From Proteobacteria bacterium UBA1148 (GTDB lineage Bacteria; Pseudomonadota; Gammaproteobacteria; Steroidobacterales; Rariloculaceae): DNA of 8,426 nucleotides. Numbering within the stretch: position 1 is the stretch's first letter; each line of letters starts with the position of its first letter. Positions 1 through 5,637 of this stretch are shown piece after piece. The position numbers and the translations under genes are program-made. Where the stretch lies: contig DBZY01000021.1 in NCBI GenBank assembly GCA_002311835.1, positions 24,194 to 32,619 on the forward strand. Direction: 5' to 3'. The notes beneath the pieces are model-generated. The model worked only from the letters and a program-made list of their open reading frames with translations, made no database searches and had not been told where the DNA came from.

Positions 1-722
1 TCCGAGTTGCAGGGTACCCATCAAAATTGGGCCATAAATCGCTTTTAATCACTAATATTCTCATGCCAGATGGCAAAGAACACCTGTTAACGGAACGCCC
101 GCGCCCATGGCGATGGTCACAACCACCAGCAGAAACTCAAGCAACGGCCGCTGAAACAAGCCTGGGCCGAAGTATTTTTCGTGTTTGGAGTTTTGGCGAA
201 TTTATGCAACTCAGAAGCCCTCTAATGTTTACATCCGCAGCTCAGGCTGCCATAGCAGCTTGGGATCCTCTTACTGATATGTTAGCGCTCCAATGCATAC
301 CACCAGGCATGCCGAACGCTATGTACAGCCCATACCCTATCGAGTTCATTGATGAGGGCGATCAAATTCGCCTAAGAATTGAGGAGTGGGGAGCTATCCG
401 GCTCATCGACATGGTTGTCAGTGAAATTCCGGCCGATGCACCCGGGACGCCGCACGGGTATTCCATTGGGCGTTGGGAGGACGATTCTCTGATAGTTGAA
501 ACTGGACGCATCGATTTTCCGTATATGGACGATGCTGGCACACCCATGAGCGAACAGGTGCGTATGCGGGAACGTTTCTCGCTTAGCGAAGATGGCAATC
601 GCCTAGACTATGAAAATGTGATTACTGATCCGCAAACTCTGACTGAACCAGCAATTTGGAATGCTGCTTGGGTTTGGGTTCCAAGTAAGCAGATCATGTC
701 ATTTGAATGTGATGCACAATGA
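1..722 (+). CDS. DUF6152-like protein, 5' end cut by window
   Basis: Function is unknown. The frame is open to the left edge: the first complete codon is at base 3, and a TTG at 27 is probably internal, because the residues before it (RVAGYPSK) run naturally into GHKSLLITNILMPDGKE. That stretch resembles the end of the small beta-barrel domain of DUF6152 proteins. From about base 170 a second conserved region follows, with the motifs CIPPGMPNAM, SPYPIEF, GYSIGRWEDDSLIVET, GTPMSEQ, ERFSLSEDG and RLDYE, and ending WVWVP. From memory, this arrangement occurs in exported DUF6152 proteins of marine and soil proteobacteria. The signal peptide expected in that family would lie outside the window. 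The gene ends with TGA, 29 bases from the stop of the convergent monooxygenase. It is the only plus-strand gene here. I am confident that it is coding and moderately confident of the family. Confidence 0.75.
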   Translation, partial: RVAGYPSKLGHKSLLITNILMPDGKEHLLTERPRPWRWSQPPAETQATAAETSLGRSIFRVWSFGEFMQLRSPLMFTSAAQAAIAAWDPLTDMLALQCIPPGMPNAMYSPYPIEFIDEGDQIRLRIEEWGAIRLIDMVVSEIPADAPGTPHGYSIGRWEDDSLIVETGRIDFPYMDDAGTPMSEQVRMRERFSLSEDGNRLDYENVITDPQTLTEPAIWNAAWVWVPSKQIMSFECDAQ

Positions 723-751
723 AGGAAGCTCAGCAACGCTTTTCTAAAGTA

Positions 752-1966
752 CTAGATTCTCAACGTCACGTCTGAATGACCAAAAGCGAAAGTATCTCCA
801 AGCCGAGAGAATAATTTTTTTACTAAATCTTGCTTAGATAGCCAAGGCAAATTGCTTACAAATAATTTTGCTAAGGAATTCTGAAGAAAGATAAGCTTCG
901 GTGGAACTTGCTGAAACTTTTGGATGCGCTTCACTTCTTCTATCCTTTCACGCTGAATTCTCTCAAAAGCCATGTCTATGCTATTCGTGTTTTCTTTAGC
1001 GCTTTCCAGGACCGGAATGAGCTCATTCGCCGTCACTATAGAATCTCGCAATGCCAAATTAATCCCCTGCGCCCCTACAGGAGACATTGTGTGACTGGCG
1101 TCGCCAATCATCAAAACACCTCGATGATGCCAACGCTGTAAACGACTACAGGCAACATCTAAGACAAAGTAATCTGAAGCTTTGTCATGATATTTTTCCA
1201 AATGATTAGCAAAATGCTTTGGTAGACTATTACGCAAGTTTTGGAACCATACTTCTTTCCCTTGCCGCTTAATCTCGCCAAAATGACCTTTTTTTATCAG
1301 CCAACCTACTTGTAACTGATCTCCATAAACCGGAAATGAAAGACACGCATTGCCCGGTGACACACTAACTAAACCAATGCCTGGGTTTAGAAATTCCGGG
1401 CGAGGCAACTTAAACCAAACTACATCAATGATTTGTTTATAGACATGAAGTTTGGGATTTAATAATCTCCTAAGAACAGAGGTGCGCCCATCAGCACCAA
1501 TGACAATATCTCCCTCTATCTCTCTGACCTCACTACCTTGAACTACCTTAATCCCTTTTACTCGTTTATTTTGTTCAACTATATCAGCACACCGCCAGCC
1601 TCTAAAAAAACTGAAATCAGAATTTTCTTCGCACTTGCTGACTAGCATCTCCAGCAAAGCTGGCTGTGAAACCCACTTTACCCCTGGGTCTTGACGAAAA
1701 AAATTTGGTTCAACGTGAATAAGAAATTTATCTTCTTGGTATATGTCTATACCTTTAATCTTAGTTTGGGGTAGCGTTGCTACATCCCTTTCCAGGCCCA
1801 TTTGACAAAGCGCATCAAAACCACTCGGCATTAACCCTTCGCCTCGAAACTCTCGCGAAAAGTCCCTCTGCCTCTCAATCAAAGTGGTGGGCACCCCTCT
1901 CCTTGAAAGAAGATAGGCCAGAGTGCTCCCGGCGGGACCGGCTCCAACGATAATGACTTTTTTCAA
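752..1966 (-). CDS. FAD-dependent monooxygenase (UbiH/PHBH-type)
   Basis: This is a 404-residue flavoprotein of the p-hydroxybenzoate hydroxylase/UbiH type, a family that uses NAD(P)H and O2 to hydroxylate aromatic or related substrates in the cytosol. The N-terminal Rossmann fold has GAGPAG at residues 8-13 and an acidic residue at E31 (LIER) that would bind the ADP ribose. The DG motif is GADGR at 157-161. The second FAD motif is MIGDASHTMSPVGAQG at 286-301. The length is normal for the family. The start is TTG: an in-frame TAG stop lies just two codons upstream (1970-1972), and the Rossmann motif begins at once, so no longer reading is possible. The Shine-Dalgarno sequence is weak. The gene lies 62 bases after the amidohydrolase, so the two may share a transcript. 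It is richer in A+T and lysine (about 28 K) than the tol genes. The substrate cannot be told, and assignment to ubiquinone synthesis is not supported. Confidence 0.85.
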   Translation of the reverse strand: MKKVIIVGAGPAGSTLAYLLSRRGVPTTLIERQRDFSREFRGEGLMPSGFDALCQMGLERDVATLPQTKIKGIDIYQEDKFLIHVEPNFFRQDPGVKWVSQPALLEMLVSKCEENSDFSFFRGWRCADIVEQNKRVKGIKVVQGSEVREIEGDIVIGADGRTSVLRRLLNPKLHVYKQIIDVVWFKLPRPEFLNPGIGLVSVSPGNACLSFPVYGDQLQVGWLIKKGHFGEIKRQGKEVWFQNLRNSLPKHFANHLEKYHDKASDYFVLDVACSRLQRWHHRGVLMIGDASHTMSPVGAQGINLALRDSIVTANELIPVLESAKENTNSIDMAFERIQRERIEEVKRIQKFQQVPPKLIFLQNSLAKLFVSNLPWLSKQDLVKKLFSRLGDTFAFGHSDVTLRI

Positions 1967-2028
1967 GTTCTACCCAACTAAATCGGGCTGCAAATCCCCA
2001 TATACCCCACTTGAATGGGAATCTAGAG

Positions 2029-3159
2029 TTAAATCGCCCGATCTATTCGCAGTAACCGAATCAGATTACCGCCAAGTATCGCCTCCTTCTCAGCATTATT
2101 GAGATAAGAAGAATTAATAATTAAATCCATCGTATCAGGCCAGCCCAACGGCATATCAGTACCATAAACGACCTGACTTGGTCCCATCTCAGCAACGAGA
2201 TGTCGCAAGCCTTCGTCAGAGAACACCATCGAGTCAGCGAATATTTGGGTTCTCAAGTACTCTCTAGGGGGCTTTTGGTTGCGGCAATCATCAGCTTGAA
2301 TAGGTGCATTTCCGATGAACTCGCCTTGAGCGTTGATCGAGGGGCCACCAGCCGCATCACAAGCCACATCAGTGCGGCCAAAGTAAGACGGTAGATACCC
2401 ACCACCGTGAGCTCCGCATATTTTCAAGCCTGGGAAACGGTCCAAAGTTCCATCAAGTATCAGCCTTGATATAAAAAACGTAGTCTCAAGCGGGTTACCT
2501 ATAATATTTCCTAGATCCCCAGCATAGTCCAGTGCGCCCTCCTGAATTATGTTGTCCGAACCAGCGGGATGAACAAAAATTGGCACGTCTAACTCTTCTG
2601 CTTTAGCCCAGAACTCATCGTATTCTGGACCCGCAGGCACGACACCATTCACATGCCCGCCCATTGAGGCACCTCTAAAACCAAGTTCATTAACCGCATA
2701 GTCCAGCTGTTCTGCGGCAAGGTCTGGAAACTGCAACGCAACGGATGTGAGGGCAACAAAGCGATCAGGATACTCTTCGCACCACGCCGCAAAACCCTCA
2801 TCCTGGACACGAACAACATCAGCCGCCAGAGATCGATCGTCAGTTCGATACCACCAATATTGGTTGGCACTTATAGCGGAAACGTCAATACCCCACTCGT
2901 CCATCATGACTAAACGGGATGGATCAAGGAGTCTTGGCCCACCAATTCGCCTCTCAAGCTCTGTTCCACGAATTACTTCCTCGACGTCCTGTATCGAAGC
3001 ATGAGCATGAATATCAACAGTCTTAATACGCTTACCTGCAATCGAGACTTCCTTACGCCCCTGCGCCCAAGCAATAGGTTTAACAGTCAATGCTCCTGCC
3101 GTTATTCCTATGCTCTCCAAAAACTTCCTGCGATTCACAACATGACTAAAAATTTTCAT
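2029..3159 (-). CDS. Tat-exported amidohydrolase-2 family protein
   Basis: This is a metal-dependent TIM-barrel hydrolase or decarboxylase of the amidohydrolase-2 family (PF04909), whose members include ACMSD and gamma-resorcylate decarboxylase. The expected metal and catalytic residues are present, numbered from the chosen start: DIHAH (H51, H53), FVHPAG (H197), GAHGGG (H251) and YGTDMP (D335). The C-terminal ILGGNLIRLL is the usual family ending. The N-terminus is a twin-arginine signal: NRRKFLE, with R10-R11, then a mildly hydrophobic stretch (IGITAGALTV), a lysine, and an AWA-Q cleavage site near residue 32, so the protein is predicted to be periplasmic. Two ATGs compete. The one at 3165 lies only 2 bases from a strong GAGGAG, while the one at 3159 lies 8 bases from it and is preferred; the product is then 376 residues. 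The gene starts 58 bases after tRNA-Lys with no terminator visible between them. The substrate is unknown. Confidence 0.87.
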   Translation of the reverse strand: MKIFSHVVNRRKFLESIGITAGALTVKPIAWAQGRKEVSIAGKRIKTVDIHAHASIQDVEEVIRGTELERRIGGPRLLDPSRLVMMDEWGIDVSAISANQYWWYRTDDRSLAADVVRVQDEGFAAWCEEYPDRFVALTSVALQFPDLAAEQLDYAVNELGFRGASMGGHVNGVVPAGPEYDEFWAKAEELDVPIFVHPAGSDNIIQEGALDYAGDLGNIIGNPLETTFFISRLILDGTLDRFPGLKICGAHGGGYLPSYFGRTDVACDAAGGPSINAQGEFIGNAPIQADDCRNQKPPREYLRTQIFADSMVFSDEGLRHLVAEMGPSQVVYGTDMPLGWPDTMDLIINSSYLNNAEKEAILGGNLIRLLRIDRAI

Positions 3160-3167
3160 CCACATTT

Positions 3168-3173
3168 CTCCTC
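3168..3173 (-). promoter_or_regulatory. Ribosome binding site deciding the amidohydrolase start
   Basis: A strong GAGGAG Shine-Dalgarno sequence, read on the minus strand. It is 8 bases before the ATG at 3157-3159 and only 2 bases before the ATG at 3163-3165. This favours the shorter protein, which begins MKIFSHVVNRRKF. Confidence 0.7.
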
Positions 3174-3217
3174 GAGTAGACTGCCACGAATCACCATGAA
3201 CTTCTGGAGCGCGTTAA

Positions 3218-3293
3218 TGGTGGGGGCACCAGGACTCGAACCTGGGACCAACGGCTTAAAAGGCCGATGCTCTGCCAACTGAGCTATACCCCC
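3218..3293 (-). tRNA. tRNA-Lys (anticodon TTT)
   Basis: A 76-base tRNA with the 3' CCA encoded. The acceptor stem GGGGGTA pairs with TGCCCCC, including one T-G wobble. The D arm is GCTC-AGTTGGCA-GAGC. The anticodon loop CTTTTAA gives anticodon TTT. The T arm is CCAGG-TTCGAGT-CCTGG, and the discriminator base is A, as expected for lysine. The outermost anticodon-stem pair (27-43) is a T-T mismatch; the other four pairs are intact. A tRNA-Lys directly after queC is the arrangement found in Pseudomonas and relatives. Its 3' end faces the accessory-looking genes on the left. Confidence 0.97.
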
Positions 3294-3351
3294 AAGAAAC
3301 TATTCAAAATGATCGCGGGCTCGTACTAATGGTTGCCAAAACAGCGACCGA

Positions 3352-3379
3352 ATCATACCTAATAGCAGCTACGGTACAA
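3352..3379 (-). promoter_or_regulatory. Candidate promoter for tRNA-Lys
   Basis: Within the 93-base gap between queC and the tRNA, the minus strand reads TTGTAC, 16 bases, then TATGAT (-10 box at 3352-3357, five of six consensus bases). The -35 box matches only its TTG part. Transcription would start about 50 bases before the mature tRNA. No queC terminator is seen in the gap, so the tRNA could also be made by read-through from queC. This is pattern matching only. Confidence 0.3.
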
Positions 3380-3386
3380 CCCACTC

Positions 3387-4052
3387 CTAATACCTCGTAG
3401 GATCAGAAAGACGAGCCTGCTCGAATCCTTCTTGCCGGAAGCGGCAAGCGTCACAACGGCCACACGCTCGGCCAGTCTCATCTGCACGGTAACAAGAGAC
3501 CGTCAACGAATAATCAATACCCAGTTCAACCCCCCTAGTGATGATTTCCGCCTTTGTTAAATCAACCAATGGCGCTTTTATTGTGACAGAGTTGTTTTCC
3601 ACACCTTGTTTAGTGGCTAATCTAGCAAGCGCCTGAAAGGCAGTTATAAATTCGGGCCGACAGTCTGGATATCCAGAATAATCAATAGCATTCACTCCAA
3701 TGAAAATAGCCTCTGCCTGTAGTACCTCGGCCCAAGCGAGCGCCAGAGACAAAAATACCGTATTCCGCGCCGGGACATATGTAACCGGGATACCCTCCCC
3801 ACCTTCATCAGGCACCGGCATGGAAACGTCTGTCAAAGCAGAGCCGCCAAGCACCCCAATAGGAATCTCCATAACTCGATGTTCCTTGGCCCTTAAGACC
3901 TCCGCTATGACCGACGCAGCCTTAAGCTCCGCTCTGTGTAGCTGTCCGTAGTCAAAACTCAGTGCATAACACTCAAAGAGTTCCTCCCGGGCAATAGCCA
4001 AAAGGGTTGCCGAGTCAAGCCCTCCTGACAACAACACAACAGCCCTAGGCAT
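3387..4052 (-). CDS. queC: 7-cyano-7-deazaguanine synthase
   Basis: QueC converts 7-carboxy-7-deazaguanine to preQ0 using ATP and ammonia, a cytosolic step towards the tRNA base queuosine. The protein has the PP-loop SGGLDS at residues 9-14, then FDYGQ (33-37), VPARN (93-97), SGYPDCR (126-132) and a zinc site of four cysteines, C187, C197, C200 and C203, in the pattern C-x9-C-x2-C-x2-C. All key residues are intact, and 221 residues is close to the family length (E. coli 231). The start chosen is the ATG at 4052 (MPRAVVLLSGG), which matches the family N-terminus and has GGTGG 5 bases before it. An in-frame ATG at 4109 would add 19 residues with no family match. The gene lies 150 bases after cpoB and just before tRNA-Lys. 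The usual neighbour queE is absent from the gap. Confidence 0.95.
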   Translation of the reverse strand: MPRAVVLLSGGLDSATLLAIAREELFECYALSFDYGQLHRAELKAASVIAEVLRAKEHRVMEIPIGVLGGSALTDVSMPVPDEGGEGIPVTYVPARNTVFLSLALAWAEVLQAEAIFIGVNAIDYSGYPDCRPEFITAFQALARLATKQGVENNSVTIKAPLVDLTKAEIITRGVELGIDYSLTVSCYRADETGRACGRCDACRFRQEGFEQARLSDPTRY

Positions 4053-4202
4053 CACTACCACCGGGACACATTGATTCACAGCATCCTGTGGAGTCCAGCC
4101 CGCATACAAACGGAAAGCTAATCACAGAGAATCCACCAACGGAGCATCTAGATTTAGGTTCCCATATCAGAGAAGGATGCAGAACGGGGAAGGCGATTTG
4201 TC

Positions 4203-4985
4203 TCAGCCTTGCTCCTGAATCATGCGCTCCAACCGCTGCGTTGCAAGACGAGCCGCCGTCGTGGCCGGAAATTCTCGCACAACGCGTCGTAAGGCGGCCT
4301 GCGCATCTTCCAACTGCTGCAACTCGTAACTGCAAAACCCGATCTTAAGTAACGCATCCGGCAGCTTGCTAGACTCGGGGTACTCATCTACGACTTCCCG
4401 AAAAGCCGGCAAGGCCATAGTGAATTGGCGTTGCACGTAGTACGTTTCGGCCAACCAGTACTGTGCATTGTCTGCAAGGAGGCTTGAGGGGAATACCGTC
4501 AAAAACTGATCAAACGCTGACGCAGATTCCGCGTAGCGACCATCTCTTAGAAGATTAAAAGCCAACTGGTAGTTGTCCTGATCACTCCCCGCCAGTACAG
4601 GACGCTGTGCCTCATCTGACAAACCGCCCCCCATCTCCGGCGAGGGCATAGCACCTGCTATAAGTCTCTGCGCCTCCTGTAACTCCTGCAGACGGGTATC
4701 GACGTCAATGTAAAGCTCCCGTTGCCGATCAGCTGCACCCTCCGTTTGAAATGCTAACGTCTCAATCTCACCCCGAATAACCTGGCTTTCCGATTGTAAC
4801 TGCTCGACCCGGGCCGCTAACTCAATCAGGCTCTGATTTTCGATGACCCGCTCCATACGGATGAGTCGGGCCTCTAGATCTGTGAGTTTCAGATATACCG
4901 GGTCTCCTACGGGTACAGTCGTGACACACCCTGCAAGTATAAGTACTACTAGAGGAACCGGTATCTGCACTGCTCTTGCCGCCAT
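4203..4985 (-). CDS. cpoB: Cell division coordinator CpoB (YbgF), lipoprotein form
   Basis: CpoB is the periplasmic partner of TolA that links Tol-Pal action to peptidoglycan synthesis at the septum. A coiled coil spans roughly residues 34-108 (LEARLIRMERVIENQ..., then ETLAFQ and RQREL), as in the N-terminal trimerising domain of E. coli YbgF. A low-complexity linker rich in G, P and S follows at about 111-133. Three TPR-like repeats follow from about 138 to 250 (NYQLAFNLLRDGRYAES, AQYWLAETYYVQRQF, PDALLKIGFCSYELQQ). The length, 260 residues, is typical. The unusual point is the signal peptide: a hydrophobic run ends in LAGC with C20, a good lipobox, so this copy is probably a lipoprotein, whereas E. 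coli CpoB is soluble. A GAGG and an AAGGGG precede the ATG. The gene is 38 bases after pal and is probably co-transcribed with it. Confidence 0.93.
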   Translation of the reverse strand: MAARAVQIPVPLVVLILAGCVTTVPVGDPVYLKLTDLEARLIRMERVIENQSLIELAARVEQLQSESQVIRGEIETLAFQTEGAADRQRELYIDVDTRLQELQEAQRLIAGAMPSPEMGGGLSDEAQRPVLAGSDQDNYQLAFNLLRDGRYAESASAFDQFLTVFPSSLLADNAQYWLAETYYVQRQFTMALPAFREVVDEYPESSKLPDALLKIGFCSYELQQLEDAQAALRRVVREFPATTAARLATQRLERMIQEQG

Positions 4986-5023
4986 ACCCCTTACCTCGTC
5001 TTAGATTCTTCCCTATCGCCTTT

Positions 5024-5569
5024 TTAAGGGTATACCAATTCAACTCGCCGATTCAGACTATTAGACTCTTCATCGCTACCGGGTACGGCCGGTCGCTCTT
5101 CACCATAGCTCACTGTTCCAAGTTGTCCGGTCGAAACGCCCTGCAGGAGTAGCACCCGCCGCACTGATTGAGCCCTCTGCTCGCCGAGCCCGATATTGTA
5201 CTCTCGGCTCCCGCGCTCATCCGTGTGCCCTTCTAATCTAACCTGAACGTTGGAATTGTTCGCCAAGTAATCACCGTGAGCAGCCAACATCTCGTTGAAA
5301 TCCGAGCGAATCTCGCTACGATCAAAATCAAAGTAGACAACCAATCCAGATAGCGGCCCATCTCCTTCTCCCGGAACCTCCCGGAAAACACCTAGCCCTC
5401 CAGGGCCTCCTATGCCGGTCGTTGTCGCACCCGCAGACCCGCCGCTGCCACTCGTTGAACTTGAACCTGGGCCCGAGGCTGCGGTGGAGCTTGGGACTGT
5501 TGCACTATTACCACCACAACCAGCCAATACTATCCCTAGGGAGAACAAAGTCATCAATGACCGTATCAT
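5024..5569 (-). CDS. pal: Peptidoglycan-associated lipoprotein Pal
   Basis: Pal is the outer-membrane lipoprotein that binds peptidoglycan and is released or relocated by TolB and TolA. The signal peptide ends in the lipobox LAGC, giving lipidated C18. A flexible linker rich in Gly, Ser and Thr covers about residues 19-60. The OmpA-like domain covers about 75-181, starting VYFDFDRSEIR and containing GHTDERGSREYN and LGEQRAQSV. The residues equivalent to those that bind diaminopimelate, D117 and R132, are present. At 181 residues it is of normal size. The whole protein contains no lysine. AAGGA lies 7 bases before the ATG. The 63 bases before the gene are very AT-rich and hold a candidate promoter, so pal and cpoB may be transcribed independently of tolQRAB. 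Confidence 0.97.
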   Translation of the reverse strand: MIRSLMTLFSLGIVLAGCGGNSATVPSSTAASGPGSSSTSGSGGSAGATTTGIGGPGGLGVFREVPGEGDGPLSGLVVYFDFDRSEIRSDFNEMLAAHGDYLANNSNVQVRLEGHTDERGSREYNIGLGEQRAQSVRRVLLLQGVSTGQLGTVSYGEERPAVPGSDEESNSLNRRVELVYP

Positions 5570-5608
5570 TTCTTAATCCTTTATATTATTAAAACAAATA
5601 TATATACA

Positions 5609-5637
5609 ATTATACTAGAATTTACATTCAATTTAAG
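5609..5637 (-). promoter_or_regulatory. Candidate sigma70 promoter for pal-cpoB
   Basis: On the minus strand, CTTAAA (5632-5637, overlapping the tolB stop codon) is followed after 17 bases by a perfect TATAAT (5609-5614). The -35 box matches only three of six consensus bases. The -10 box lies about 40 bases before the pal ATG. The surrounding 63-base gap is the most AT-rich stretch in the tol cluster. Separate transcription of pal (oprL) has been reported in Pseudomonas, which fits. I see no terminator for the upstream genes here, so the promoter would add to read-through. Confidence 0.5.

Noticed and set aside
908..1141. Plus-strand open frame inside the monooxygenase
   Set aside because: It lies antisense to the conserved FAD-binding region of a well-supported gene and has no recognisable features.
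2007..2019. CCCA...TGGG pairing between the amidohydrolase and the monooxygenase
   Set aside because: Only four pairs with no T-run, so not a credible terminator.
3001..3282. Plus-strand open frame ending GAPGLEPGTNGLKGRCSAN
   Set aside because: This is the antisense reading of tRNA-Lys plus the start of the amidohydrolase; such peptides are a known artefact of translating across tRNA genes.
4077..4090. Small inverted repeat (CACAG-CATC-CTGTG) ahead of queC, considered as part of a preQ1 riboswitch
   Set aside because: The stem is only 5 pairs, and the C-rich loop and A-rich tail of the preQ1-I class are absent.
4192..4213. AAGGC...GCCTT pairing at the end of cpoB, considered as a terminator
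   Set aside because: A 5-pair stem with a 12-base loop and no T-run after it on the minus strand is too weak.
4045..4335. Minus-strand open frame bridging the end of cpoB and the start of queC, considered as a queE remnant
   Set aside because: It has no QueE motif (no CxxxCxxC near the start, no radical-SAM features), and it overlaps two well-supported genes in another frame.
5462..5470. GAACCTGGG shared between pal and the tRNA-Lys T arm, considered as an attachment-site copy
   Set aside because: It is nine bases long, inside a conserved gene and on the wrong side of the tRNA, so chance is the simplest explanation.
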